64,000 nt of DNA from CAZGUX01 sp964529305 (GCA_964529305.1 CAZGUX010000228.1:30863-94862), one strand, 5' to 3'. Numbered from the stretch's first letter, positions 9,663 through 18,886 are shown. Notes: generated from the sequence alone by a model not told the origin. A program made the numbers and translations.

Positions 9663-10280
9663 ATGTGGTTCCTGCTGGTAGTGGTTCCGGCACTTCTGAC
9701 GGCCGGCGAGAACGCGCCCGCGTCCATCGCGCCAGCGAGCCTGGAGGCGCAACGGGTCTCGCAGCAGCGCGAGGTGGAGTTCGAAGGTCTGGTGCAATTG
9801 CTGGGTGTGCGCCGCATCTTTGTCGACAAGCTGACCGGGGGGCAGACGGCCGACCAGATGCGCGATCTCCTGATGGCCCATCTTCGGGAGACGCGGCTGT
9901 TCCTGGTCACGGAGAGCCGGGAGCGCGCGGACGCCGTTCTGCGCGGGGCCGCCGAAGATCTGGTTTACACCGAGCAGCACCAGATGGAAGACGGCATCAA
10001 CGCTCACGCCGGTGTCGGCGTCGGCCGCGATGCCAAGAGCCGGACGGGTGGAGGCTACGGAAACGCCAGCGTGAGTTCGCGCGAATCGATGCGCGTCACG
10101 GAGCGCCGGCACGAAGCGATGGCGTCGCTGAGGCTGGTAAACAAAGACGGCGATGTGATCTGGTCGACGACGCAGGAAAGCACGGGCGCGAAGTATCGCG
10201 GCGCCAGCGCCGATGTTGCCGAGAAAGTGACGCGGAAACTAGCGGAGGATTACGAGCGGGCGCGACGGTTGCGCAAGTAG
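9663..10280 (+). CDS. Exported protein of unknown function
   Basis: 205 residues: hydrophobic leader (MWFLLVVVPALLTAGE), then an alpha/beta body with a glycine-rich middle (GVGVGRDAKSRTGGGYGNAS) and a C-terminal block (LRLVNKDGDVIWSTTQES) that looks like CsgG or lipoprotein-type beta strands. No lipobox cysteine is present. ATG 9663 follows an AGGGGTGAGG ribosome-binding site and lies 4 bp after the preceding exported protein, suggesting a functional pair at the envelope. A longer frame from 9522 overlaps the upstream gene and is rejected. Confidence 0.7.
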   Translation: MWFLLVVVPALLTAGENAPASIAPASLEAQRVSQQREVEFEGLVQLLGVRRIFVDKLTGGQTADQMRDLLMAHLRETRLFLVTESRERADAVLRGAAEDLVYTEQHQMEDGINAHAGVGVGRDAKSRTGGGYGNASVSSRESMRVTERRHEAMASLRLVNKDGDVIWSTTQESTGAKYRGASADVAEKVTRKLAEDYERARRLRK

Positions 10281-10324
10281 GCCCTGACCCCTCGATCGGG
10301 CCGGCCCCCGAACCTGAACAGCGC

Positions 10325-11689
10325 TCACAATCTCTCTTTCACTCGCAGCCAGATGGGGCGGCCCGGTTTGAGACTGACCCGAGGCACGGGCCGCACCTCC
10401 GGTCCATCCTCGACCTCGAGATCGAACGCGTTCAGCAGTAGCGCCAGGATCAGTCCCATCTCGAGCATCGCAAAAGACGCTCCGAGGCACTGGCGCGGAC
10501 CGGCGCCGAAGGGAAAATAAGCGAAGCGGTGCCGGGCGGCAGACCGCTCCGGGGTGAATCGTTCAGGATCAAAGCGCTCGGGCTCGGGCCAGATCGAAGG
10601 CAATCGATGAACCACGAACGGCGCGATGAGCACACGCGTGCCGGCCCGAATGGGACAACCTCCGATCGAATCGTCACTAATGGCCGTACGCATCATTCCC
10701 CAGATCGGAGGATACAGCCGCATGCTCTCCTCGAGCGTCATTTTCGTGTAGGTGAGTTTGGCCACCAGGTCGGGATCGGGACTCTCATTGCCGGGAAGCG
10801 ACCTCACTTCTTCCGCCACTCTCCGGTAGACCGCGGGATGTTTCCCCAGCAGGTAGAGGGTCCAGGTCATGGCTTCGCTGACACTGTCGTGACCCGTCGC
10901 CATGATGGTGACGATCTCATCGCGGAGCTGACCCTCGGCCATCTCGGCTCCTGTTTCGGGATCGCGGGCATAGACCAGCAGGGAAGCGACATCGGTCTCG
11001 CTCGGTCCCCGTGTTCGGCGGGTCTCGACGATCCGGGCGATGAACGGATGAATCGTGTCCAGCGCGCGTTGGATCCGCCTGCGCCCGGGAGTGGGAACGA
11101 AATCGGGGAGCCGGAAGGGATTAAATGCCTCGGCGAGGTTGATTTCATTCTGGATATCCAGCAGGGCCTGGCCCACCGCTTCGAGGTCGTCTGGCTGTTC
11201 CTGGCCGAACACGCACCGGAGCAGGCTCTTCAGGGAGAGCGCCATCATCTCCTCGCGGACGTTCAGCCGCTTTCCGGCGCGGGCCGCGGCCTTCCAGCGC
11301 TCGATCATTTCGTGCGTGGAATCCGCCATGGTCGCCGCAAACATCTCGTGATGTTTGCGCAGAAAGGCCGGCTGCATCAGCCTTCGCTGACGCCGCCAGA
11401 ACTCGCCTTCCGAATTCGGCAGCCCATTTCCGAACAGGGGCGCGAGGACCTTCCGATATCGGGGACCCTTGCCGTAATTGAGATGATTCCCCTGCAGAAC
11501 GTGGCCGACGTACTCAGGGTCGTTGATCTGGTAGGCCTTGTCGCTCCGTAGCCGCACGATGCCGCCGTAGCGGGCGTTGCCGGTGAGATAGCGCAGAGGG
11601 TCGCGCAACGCTCCCAGGGCTTGGAGCCAAAATGGCCGCAATGGTCCCGGGATCTGGTGGCGTTCAAGGGGTTGTGGCGCGGCGCTCAC
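10325..11689 (-). CDS. Cytochrome P450
   Basis: 454 residues. The heme-thiolate loop FGAGPRQCLG places the axial ligand at Cys401. The oxygen-activation helix reads ATGHDSVSEAMTW, the ExxR motif is in EESMRLYPP, and the PERF block is doubled (EPERFDPERFTPERS). It lacks a fused reductase, so it needs external ferredoxin or flavodoxin. The likely start is GTG 11689. It follows the alpha/beta hydrolase gene by 11 bp on the same strand; a P450 behind an epoxide-hydrolase-like gene fits oxidation and hydrolysis of a lipid or hydrophobic compound, though the substrate is not known. Confidence 0.92.
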   Translation of the reverse strand: MSAAPQPLERHQIPGPLRPFWLQALGALRDPLRYLTGNARYGGIVRLRSDKAYQINDPEYVGHVLQGNHLNYGKGPRYRKVLAPLFGNGLPNSEGEFWRRQRRLMQPAFLRKHHEMFAATMADSTHEMIERWKAAARAGKRLNVREEMMALSLKSLLRCVFGQEQPDDLEAVGQALLDIQNEINLAEAFNPFRLPDFVPTPGRRRIQRALDTIHPFIARIVETRRTRGPSETDVASLLVYARDPETGAEMAEGQLRDEIVTIMATGHDSVSEAMTWTLYLLGKHPAVYRRVAEEVRSLPGNESPDPDLVAKLTYTKMTLEESMRLYPPIWGMMRTAISDDSIGGCPIRAGTRVLIAPFVVHRLPSIWPEPERFDPERFTPERSAARHRFAYFPFGAGPRQCLGASFAMLEMGLILALLLNAFDLEVEDGPEVRPVPRVSLKPGRPIWLRVKERL

Positions 11690-11700
11690 GGGAGTAGGCC

Positions 11701-12576
11701 TCAGGATTTGAATGTCTCGATCAGAAGCCGGCTGACGGCGGCCGGCTCTTCCAGGTGCAACCAGTGACCGGCTGTTGGAAACGGGATCAACTCCGCCTGA
11801 TCACAATAGCGCAAACTGTCGCTGGCGCTGTGCGGCGGGAGATAGACATCGCGGAGGCCCCAGGCGATGCGCACCGGCACGCGCACGCGCTGCTCCACCG
11901 GGAGGGGCTCGCGGAAGAGCGCCCGATACCAGTTGATCATTCCGCTGAGCGCACCCGGCTGCCGCCAGGCCTCGCGATACCGCGCGAGGTCCTCCTTTGA
12001 GAATGTGCCCCGGCGGCTGGTCCACACCATCGATTTCACGGCGTAGCGAAAATCAAGCACGGAAAAAGCCCGTTCGGGCAGCCACGGCAGTTGAAAGAAG
12101 ATCATGTACCAGCTCCGCAGCAGTTGGGTGGGATGCCGGGAATCGAACCGCCTGAACCGCCTGAGGACCTCCGGGTGCGGACCATTGAGGATCACCATCA
12201 TCCGCACCCGCCGCGGATAGCGGATGGCCACCTCCCAGGCCACGACGGCGCCCCAGTCGTGTCCGGCCAGGCAAAACCGGTCGGCGCCCAACTGGCCGGC
12301 GATTGCCACGACATCGGCGCTCAGTTCACTGGCGAAATAGGCGGCGATTCCTTCCGGCTTGCTGCTCTTGGCATAGCCGCGTTGGTCGGGAGCCACAACG
12401 CGGAACCCGGCCTGGGCCAGAGGCCCCATTTGCCGCCGCCAGCACTCGCTGAACTCGGGAAAGCCGTGGAGGAGAATCACCAGTTCGCCGCTCTCGGGTC
12501 CGGAGACACGCGCGAAGAGCTTGACGCCGCCGCGCTCCAGGACGATCTCGCCGACATTCCCGGCCTCAAGTGACAT
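11701..12576 (-). CDS. Alpha/beta hydrolase, epoxide hydrolase-like
   Basis: 291 residues. The oxyanion motif is HGFPE, the nucleophile is the Asp in LAGHDWGAVVAWE, and the base His is in AGHWLHLEEP. DQRGYAKSSKPEG and the cap tyrosines in SWYMIFFQLPW and NWYRALFRE match soluble epoxide hydrolases. The closely related fluoroacetate dehalogenases share much of this pattern and cannot be excluded. No signal peptide, so cytoplasmic. It is directly followed by the P450 gene (11-bp gap). Confidence 0.85.
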   Translation of the reverse strand: MSLEAGNVGEIVLERGGVKLFARVSGPESGELVILLHGFPEFSECWRRQMGPLAQAGFRVVAPDQRGYAKSSKPEGIAAYFASELSADVVAIAGQLGADRFCLAGHDWGAVVAWEVAIRYPRRVRMMVILNGPHPEVLRRFRRFDSRHPTQLLRSWYMIFFQLPWLPERAFSVLDFRYAVKSMVWTSRRGTFSKEDLARYREAWRQPGALSGMINWYRALFREPLPVEQRVRVPVRIAWGLRDVYLPPHSASDSLRYCDQAELIPFPTAGHWLHLEEPAAVSRLLIETFKS

Positions 12577-12708
12577 TTGGCAGGGTTCCTGTTATACCAT
12601 GAACACCGGCCGCACCGGCTGTGTGGATGCACCCGAGCCGGGCAATGCCGCCAGGACATTCCAGTGCGGCAAGTGGCCAGTGTTTCCGGCGGGTTCCGTT
12701 GAAAGATC

Positions 12709-13254
12709 ATGGCATTCGTTACTAGAGCGGTCGTTCTCATCTGCTGGGCCCTTTGGGGCTGTGCGTTGTGGTTCGGAAGCCGTAGCGCCGGCGGCCGCAA
12801 ACCCGTGAAGGTAGCGCCCCAGGCACGAATCGGGATCGTCTTCCAACTGGTGGCGTACGCGCCTTTGTTGCTTGGCGGCGGCGAGCCGACGTTGGCCACG
12901 CGCATCACCTGCATGATCTCGGGGGCAATCGCGGCGGCGCTCACCTGGTGGGCCGTGTGGCATTTACGCGGCCATTGGCAGGTACAGGCCGGCCTGTTCG
13001 CGGATCACAAGCTGGTGCAGTCCGGACCCTATCGAATCGTCCGGCATCCCATCTACCTCTCGATGCTCCTGCTGCTGGTGGCAACGGGTTTCGGCCGCGC
13101 GCCGATGGTCGTGTTTACCGCCTGCTTCGTCACGTTCATCATCGCCACGGAGATCCGGGTGAACGCGGAGGACAAGTTGCTGGCCAGCCGTTTTGGCGAG
13201 TCCTTTGACGCCTATCGCTCCCAGGTCCGCGCCTACGTTCCGTACATCCGCTAG
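12709..13254 (+). CDS. Membrane methyltransferase, isoprenylcysteine carboxyl methyltransferase-like
   Basis: 181 residues with four or five membrane segments. The C-terminal half carries the family signature GPYRIVRHPIYLSMLLLLVA, which forms the S-adenosylmethionine pocket, and the later E-R-x-N-x-E-D block followed by FGESFDAYRSQV. Bacterial members are called ICMT- or PEMT-like, and their methyl acceptors are mostly unknown. It is a single plus-strand gene between minus-strand lipid genes. Confidence 0.82.
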   Translation: MAFVTRAVVLICWALWGCALWFGSRSAGGRKPVKVAPQARIGIVFQLVAYAPLLLGGGEPTLATRITCMISGAIAAALTWWAVWHLRGHWQVQAGLFADHKLVQSGPYRIVRHPIYLSMLLLLVATGFGRAPMVVFTACFVTFIIATEIRVNAEDKLLASRFGESFDAYRSQVRAYVPYIR

Positions 13255-13289
13255 CACGCCGCGGTACCCGGGGGCTGGCGGGCCCGAGA

Positions 13290-14363
13290 CTATGGCGACC
13301 CAGGCCTAGCGGCTCCCACGGTACTTCGCTTCTGAAACGAGCGAGTCTCTCTCCAGATCCTCCACCACAAACGCGGGAAGCCAGTGAACGGCTCGATAAG
13401 AAACTGGGCCCGCTGCCGTTCGGTGAGCAATCCAACCACATGCCGGTGCAGGGCCAACTGTTGATACCACGGAAGGCTGGCCACCAGGTGATGTTCCCAG
13501 TGACACGGGGAACCCCACGGGCCTCCACCGGCTAGCATGCCCCAAAAGCCCATGCCGAAGCTCCTCGATCCGTTCTTGTTGTCCAGCGGCATCAGGTTAT
13601 GCTCGGTGAACTGGCGCAAGCGGTCGAGGTAGAAGCCGAAATGAGGGAAGACCACGCCCATGGCGCACACGGCGAACAAGGTTCCGTAGTTCTGGTAGAG
13701 ATAGATGGCGTACGGGAGATTGTACGCCAGTGCCATGACGGCGGAGACGACTCGGCTGGCCGTGTATTTCATCGGCCGGTGGACAATGAAGTCGCTGAAA
13801 TTGAGAAACGCGGCCAAAGGAAGAAAGGTCAGCCAGTATCTCTTCGGCAGCACGAAGTTGAGCAGTTCGCCATCCTCGGTTGTTCCGAACTTGGCATGGT
13901 GACTCATGTGCTGGGACGAATAGTAAATCGGCTCGCTGGCGGCCAGGCGGCAGAGGTTATTGGCGACAACACTCAGGAGCCTGCCGATTCGGCCCTTGAC
14001 CACAAAAATCACGTCGTGGGCGGCGCCCTCGTGCATGGAAAAGACCGCGATGGAGTACATCAACCAGCTATGGAGGGCACCCACCGCTGCGCTCGCCAGG
14101 ACGATTCCAAGGGTGGAATGGGCGGTCCCGAGGGGAAGCAGCCATTGCGGCAGGCGCACCAAGGCGAGGAAATCGGCCGCGAACAGAAGCACGAACACCG
14201 CGACACTGATCACGTTGTGCAGGAGGAGATGATCCTTGAACCAGCGATGAAGAGATCGGCCGCGGTCCATAATGGACTTCATCTGCTCGGGAGTCAGCCC
14301 CTCGAAGGGGTGGTCGCGAGAATAGGCCTGCGCCAGCTCGAGCTCTTCCGGATGGACCTTCAT
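13290..14363 (-). CDS. Membrane fatty-acid desaturase/hydroxylase family protein
   Basis: 357 residues with several membrane helices. Three histidine boxes bind the di-iron centre: HEGAAH (111-116), HMSHH (152-156) and HWEHH near 296. The order and spacing fit the FA_desaturase superfamily. Members introduce double bonds or hydroxyls into acyl chains, carotenoids or sphingoid bases, using ferredoxin or cytochrome b5. The C-terminal tail is basic. It lies upstream of no operon partner on its strand; the patatin gene is next to it, 59 bp away, in the same direction. Confidence 0.85.
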   Translation of the reverse strand: MKVHPEELELAQAYSRDHPFEGLTPEQMKSIMDRGRSLHRWFKDHLLLHNVISVAVFVLLFAADFLALVRLPQWLLPLGTAHSTLGIVLASAAVGALHSWLMYSIAVFSMHEGAAHDVIFVVKGRIGRLLSVVANNLCRLAASEPIYYSSQHMSHHAKFGTTEDGELLNFVLPKRYWLTFLPLAAFLNFSDFIVHRPMKYTASRVVSAVMALAYNLPYAIYLYQNYGTLFAVCAMGVVFPHFGFYLDRLRQFTEHNLMPLDNKNGSRSFGMGFWGMLAGGGPWGSPCHWEHHLVASLPWYQQLALHRHVVGLLTERQRAQFLIEPFTGFPRLWWRIWRETRSFQKRSTVGAARPGSP

Positions 14364-14422
14364 TCGTCGACCTCGCTCTGCACTTTACCGTACTCGCGCC
14401 GCCCGGAGGCGGAAGAGGGCCA

Positions 14423-16621
14423 TTACTCGGGTTTCGGTTGCCGGCTGAGCCAATTTTCGATCACCTCCCGGGCGTGACGGTATCCCGCTTCCGCGATCTC
14501 CGCCGCGGCGTGGAAGTCGGTGCGCTTGAATTGAAGAAGCGGCGGGCGTAGGTACACGTCGGCCGCGGCCGACGTTTCCCGCTTGAACGAGATCCCGCCG
14601 AACTCGATCGTGCGCATGAGGATCAGGAGAATGCTGGGAGTGTAGGTCTTCTTCTTCACGAACGGACTGAAGCGGTTCCTGAACGCGTCCCATCCGGAAA
14701 TCCCATCGCCGTAGTCGGCGATCGGGTTCAGCTCGTGCGGCGGGGAAACATCGACGCCAATGACGGTTCCGCCGTTGCAGAACGGCTTCATGATGTCCAC
14801 CGGGACGTTGTTGAGCAGACCGCCGTCCACGTGCAATTCTCCGTCGTAAACGACGGGCGGAAAGACTCCCGGTGCGCGCGAACTCGCCAGCACCGCCTTG
14901 GCCAGCGACCCGCGGGTGTGCACCTTGACCTCGGCTCGATTCAGATTGGCCGAAACGCAAAAGAACGGGTATGCCAGGTCTTCAATCTGACGATCCCCGT
15001 AGAACCTTCGCAAAAGGTTGCTGAATTTGTGGCCGCGTTTGAAGGCGATGAACGGAAGGGTCAGGTCGTTAAAGGAATCCGAACACCCGGCACAGGTTTC
15101 CGAAACGATGGTCTCGTAGTCCCAGCCCTGAGCCCACAGTGCGCCGATGATCGCGCCCATGCTGGTACCTCCCACGGCATCGACCGGGATGCCCAGGTCG
15201 CTCAAGGCGCGAAACACGCCCAGGTGCGCGAGCCCACGGGCAAAGCCGCCTCCTAACGCGATGCCGACCGCGCGGCCGGTGAGGAAGCGCGCGATGCGGT
15301 CGAAGCTGGCGCTGTCGTCCAGGCGAACGTGGTGAGTCCGTTCGACGGCGCGGGGCGTGAGCCAGGCGAGCGTTCCTTCGGGGGCTGGACCCGGCTGAAC
15401 CAGGGCCAGAATTCGCTTCTGTGCCGGCAGCAGAGCCCGTTCCAAGCCGGACAGAGAAGGGTCTCCACCGGCGTTTCCAATGAGGAGAACCTGATCCGCC
15501 TGGCGGATCGAGCGCCGGGACCAGGGGGTGAGCCCGGCGTCGAGTTGGTACAGGACGAAGTCGTGCTCCAGTTCGCGCCGGTTGAGCCATTCGATCAGGC
15601 CGACGTGCCGGGCGTCTTTCTCCTCCACCTGCGCGGCGTCTTTCCTCATCAGGGAGCGGTCGACGCTGGCGCTGGAAAGGAGGAGGGTCGTGCCCAGTCG
15701 CGACAGGCTGGAAGAGAGCGCTTCGGCAAATTCGGTCAGGGAGACATCGGGGTGAAGAGGGAGGAGAGCCACGCTGGCCGCGCGCTGAGACGGTCGCGAA
15801 GCGCCGGACGTCATGTCCCGAAGCCTCTTGACGAGTTTGTCGGCCACCAGGCGCGTCATGGCGCGGGGATGTTCGACCAGCAAGCGGTCGAAGGCCGCGC
15901 GGGAGAGAATGGCGAGATTGCTGTCGCGGATGGCCATGACGGTGGCGGTGCGAGGCTCGCCGCTGACCACGGCCATCTCTCCCACCGTTTCCCCGCGGCC
16001 CAACTCGGCCACGATCGATTCTTCGCCCGATTCGCGCCGCGAGATGACCCGGAGCTTTCCGTTGACGACGACGGCCAGGCTGTCGCCCGGTTCGCCCTGG
16101 CGGTAGAGGATTTCGCCGCTGGGGAGCGTGATCATCCGGAGTTCGCGTTCCAGGGCGCGGAGAACGGAGTCGTCCAGGTCGCCGAAGAGGTTGCTGAGGT
16201 GAAGAGCGAAGGCCAGGCGCACCTCGAGCAGACGGCGGAACATCACTTCGGTCATCCGCGCGGCCGCCTCGGGGTGAGCTTGCGCAAGGCGTTCAAAGGC
16301 GGAACGCGAGAGCCTGGCACAAACGGTGGGTTGGAGGGCGGTCACGGTGGCCAGCCGCGGGTCGCCGGTGAGCAGGGCCAGTTCACCCGCCGTTTCTCCG
16401 GGGCCCAGATAGTTGAGCGTCTTGCCATGGACGTCGACGCGAACCCACCCGGACAAAAGGATGTACAGGCTATCGTCGATCTCGCCCTGGCGGATGATGA
16501 CCTGGTCCTGACGAAAGGAGCAAGTCTCGAGCGCGCGGGCGAACTCCTGAACGGTGGACTCCCCGGCTTCGGTCAGGCCAGCGCATTCGAGCGCCTGAAA
16601 CAAGTCCAGGGGAGGAGACAC
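14423..16621 (-). CDS. Patatin-like phospholipase with two cyclic-nucleotide-binding domains (NTE type)
   Basis: 732 residues. Two cNMP-binding folds lie at about 15-130 and 145-265 (PGETAGELALLTGDPRLATV; GRGETVGEMAVVSGEPRTAT). Next comes a Rossmann-like middle segment, then the patatin domain with GGGFARGLAHLGV, the nucleophile in GGTSMGA (near residue 480) and the partner Asp in VDGGLLNN. This is the layout of neuropathy-target-esterase-like lysophospholipases. The start is GTG 16621. It suggests lipid hydrolysis controlled by a nucleotide or by a non-nucleotide ligand, and it fits the lipid-gene neighbourhood. Confidence 0.9.
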   Translation of the reverse strand: MSPPLDLFQALECAGLTEAGESTVQEFARALETCSFRQDQVIIRQGEIDDSLYILLSGWVRVDVHGKTLNYLGPGETAGELALLTGDPRLATVTALQPTVCARLSRSAFERLAQAHPEAAARMTEVMFRRLLEVRLAFALHLSNLFGDLDDSVLRALERELRMITLPSGEILYRQGEPGDSLAVVVNGKLRVISRRESGEESIVAELGRGETVGEMAVVSGEPRTATVMAIRDSNLAILSRAAFDRLLVEHPRAMTRLVADKLVKRLRDMTSGASRPSQRAASVALLPLHPDVSLTEFAEALSSSLSRLGTTLLLSSASVDRSLMRKDAAQVEEKDARHVGLIEWLNRRELEHDFVLYQLDAGLTPWSRRSIRQADQVLLIGNAGGDPSLSGLERALLPAQKRILALVQPGPAPEGTLAWLTPRAVERTHHVRLDDSASFDRIARFLTGRAVGIALGGGFARGLAHLGVFRALSDLGIPVDAVGGTSMGAIIGALWAQGWDYETIVSETCAGCSDSFNDLTLPFIAFKRGHKFSNLLRRFYGDRQIEDLAYPFFCVSANLNRAEVKVHTRGSLAKAVLASSRAPGVFPPVVYDGELHVDGGLLNNVPVDIMKPFCNGGTVIGVDVSPPHELNPIADYGDGISGWDAFRNRFSPFVKKKTYTPSILLILMRTIEFGGISFKRETSAAADVYLRPPLLQFKRTDFHAAAEIAEAGYRHAREVIENWLSRQPKPE

Positions 16622-16662
16622 GGGGGGGAATTATAACACCGATGCCGCATTACGCATTCGTA

Positions 16663-16709
16663 GGGCGGGCCCCCGGGCCCGCGGCCGGCCCCCCGGCCGG
16701 CTTCCCGCC
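16663..16709. repeat. Tandem GC palindromes, REP-like intergenic element
   Basis: Two adjacent self-complementary blocks: GCGGGCCC / GGGCCCGC (16665-16672 and 16675-16682), then GGCCGG / CCGGCC (16683-16688 and 16693-16698). The stretch is almost pure G and C and lies between the 3' end of the caspase gene and the start of the patatin gene. No T-run follows on either strand, so a repetitive extragenic palindrome is more likely than a Rho-independent terminator. Confidence 0.6.
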
Positions 16710-16729
16710 GTACTTCTGAATACCCGGAC

Positions 16730-18691
16730 TCACCGGACAGGCTCGCCGGCGCAGCGGAAACCGCGCCAGGGGGCCCGGGCATCCGGGCGGGTTGCCGCCC
16801 GTGCCGAGGGACTCACCCGGGCGGGAGGTTCCATCCACGAACCACCCCGGGCGGTGCGGGTGTTCCCAGGGCTGAGCTGGGTGGGCGATTCGGCGACCCA
16901 CTCGTCGACATTGCCAAGCATGTCATAGAGCCCCAGGGAATCCGGCTGGCGGGTTGCCGCGCGATGGGCGGAATTGGCGTTCTCGACCAGGGGCTTGAAG
17001 TAGTCCTCGGCCTTGGTCACGCGCTTCAGAAGGGAGGCCGAGTCCAGGGTGCGCCGGCCGGAGTTGTCGGCGTACCAGGCACTCTCGCCGAGGTTTCCAG
17101 CGCGGGGACCGCCCGCGCGCGCGGCGTACTCCCACTCGGCGTCGGTCGGCAGGCGGAGTCCGGCCCAGCCGCAGAACCCTTCCGCTTCGGCAAACGTCAT
17201 CGCGACCGCGGGGAGTTTGTCGTCGCCGGCCGCCTCGTTGTACGGCTGCCCGTTCGTGTTGCGCTGGGGCAGCATGGCGGCGCCGGTGGCCTCCCGGTAG
17301 CGGCGATACGCGTCGACGGTGACTTCGGTCTGTCCCATCCAGAACCCGCGGCTGATGGTGACCTCGCGTTCGGATTGCCCGCCCGGCCAGCAGTTCGGTT
17401 CGCCCTGGGTGCAGCCCATACGAAAGGCGCCGGCGGGAATCCAGACGTAGGTTTGCTTGTCTTTCGGGTTGCGCCACGTCTCGCGCGCCTGCCGTAGGGT
17501 CGGAATCGTGGCGGGTCGCGGTGGTTCAGGCCGGGGTGCCTCGGCCCGGGGCGGGTCGACCCGTGCTGGTTCGGTCGTGACCGGCGGGTCGATCTTGGCG
17601 GCGGGCACGGGTTTCTGAGGTGCGGGTTCGTCCACCGGGGGCTTGCGGGCCGTGATTGCTTTGGCCAGCGGGACAAAACGGCCCGCCGGGAAGCGCTCCA
17701 GGTAGATGCGGCAGAAGCCCTCGCCGCGCGACTCACACTGACGCCAATAGATGGCTTCGTCGTCAGTGAGGACCGAGGCGGCGGTGACTTGCGGCCGCGG
17801 CAGTACGCCCAGAACCAAATCCTCGGCGCGATAGCCTTCCACCTGTGCAAAGGGCCGCTGCCGTTTGGAAGGACCCAGGTCGAGAGCGACTTGCCTCGGC
17901 ACCGAGTCCTGCACAAAGCGGATGAGGGAAGCCAGGGTTACCTGTCCAAACTCGTTGGCGGCCTTGCCCTTGAGGGCTTCGGTGATGGCCCAGCTAAAGT
18001 AGCCCTGCCGTTTTTCCTTGTACTCCCAGGCCCGATCGCCGACGGCCGTGGAATACAGGGTCGCGAAGGCCTGTACCTCGCGGTTGGCCAGATCAAAGTT
18101 GAAACCACGGACGTACGACTCCGTCAGCGGATTCGGTGAGTCGGCCCGGCCGCCGGGATCGTTCCGGCACGCATCCAGAAGGACAATGGCCTGCTGAATT
18201 CCCTGGCGGGCGATGATGCCGCGGAGGCTGGCGACGTCCAGCGAGACCTGGCCCAGGATTTCGGGATCGTCGGAGAGGCGCGCGTCGGAGGGGAGCAGGA
18301 ACGCGTGTCCGCCGCGCTCCATGCCGTGGCCGGAAAACGACAGGAGGAACAACCCGTCCTTGGGGACCTGTTTCAGCAGGTTGCCGAGCCGGAAGAGGAT
18401 TTCCGACCGGGTGGGCTTGCGCGGAACCGGCTGGTCGGATCCCAGGATGACAATCTGCTCTTCGCGGAACCCGGCCCGGTCGACCAGCGTCCGGGCGAGC
18501 GCTTTGGCGTCGTTGGAGGCGCCGTCGAGACCGCTCAGTTGTTGGTCGTCGTAGCGGTCGACCCCGATAAGGAGGGCCCATCGTTTTTCCACCGGCGGCA
18601 GCGAGGTCACCGCTTCCACCTTCAAGTCACGCTGGGCGAATGCGGCCGTCGTGAGGTTGAGGGCGAGAAGGATCGAAGTCGATATGCGCAT
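16730..18691 (-). CDS. Secreted caspase-like (C14) peptidase fused to a formylglycine-generating-enzyme-like domain
   Basis: 653 residues. Signal peptide MRISTSILLALNLTTAAFAQ; caspase/metacaspase p20 domain from about 35, with WALLIGVDRYDD, the catalytic His122 in SFSGHGMERGG and Cys175 in LLDACRND. A Pro-rich linker follows (about 355-420), then an FGE-sulfatase domain (WIPAGAFRMGC, WMGQTEVTVDAYRRY, RLPTDAEWEYAARAGG, MLGNVDEWV, RGGSW). The FGE fold often serves as a binding module. ATG 18691 has AGGAGC upstream and gives a proper signal peptide; the frame extends further to 18739. The protein probably acts outside the cytoplasm on or with envelope proteins. Confidence 0.85.
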   Translation of the reverse strand: MRISTSILLALNLTTAAFAQRDLKVEAVTSLPPVEKRWALLIGVDRYDDQQLSGLDGASNDAKALARTLVDRAGFREEQIVILGSDQPVPRKPTRSEILFRLGNLLKQVPKDGLFLLSFSGHGMERGGHAFLLPSDARLSDDPEILGQVSLDVASLRGIIARQGIQQAIVLLDACRNDPGGRADSPNPLTESYVRGFNFDLANREVQAFATLYSTAVGDRAWEYKEKRQGYFSWAITEALKGKAANEFGQVTLASLIRFVQDSVPRQVALDLGPSKRQRPFAQVEGYRAEDLVLGVLPRPQVTAASVLTDDEAIYWRQCESRGEGFCRIYLERFPAGRFVPLAKAITARKPPVDEPAPQKPVPAAKIDPPVTTEPARVDPPRAEAPRPEPPRPATIPTLRQARETWRNPKDKQTYVWIPAGAFRMGCTQGEPNCWPGGQSEREVTISRGFWMGQTEVTVDAYRRYREATGAAMLPQRNTNGQPYNEAAGDDKLPAVAMTFAEAEGFCGWAGLRLPTDAEWEYAARAGGPRAGNLGESAWYADNSGRRTLDSASLLKRVTKAEDYFKPLVENANSAHRAATRQPDSLGLYDMLGNVDEWVAESPTQLSPGNTRTARGGSWMEPPARVSPSARAATRPDARAPWRGFRCAGEPVR

Positions 18692-18859
18692 TTGGGGGGC
18701 TCCTGGTGTTTCCGGCGCGTGCCTTCTTCCTTCCGGCAATCGCGCTCACACTGGTTATCGCAGTCCGGGGACGGATAAGCTCACGAGAAAGGGGGCTTTT
18801 ACAAGACTTTTGCAACTTGGGGACAACTGGGGAGATGGGACGGGAGGTCAGAGATCTTT

Positions 18860-18886
18860 AAAAACCTGGGGACTTCCCCAGGTTTT
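18860..18886 (-). terminator. Strong hairpin with T-run, orphan terminator
   Basis: AAAACCTGGGG (18861-18871) pairs perfectly with CCCCAGGTTTT (18876-18886) around a 4-nt loop. Read on the minus strand the stem is followed by TTTTT (18864-18860), a good Rho-independent terminator. No minus-strand gene now ends there; it sits 170 nt upstream of the caspase gene, so it may be a leftover of a lost gene or a leader attenuator. Confidence 0.6.
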
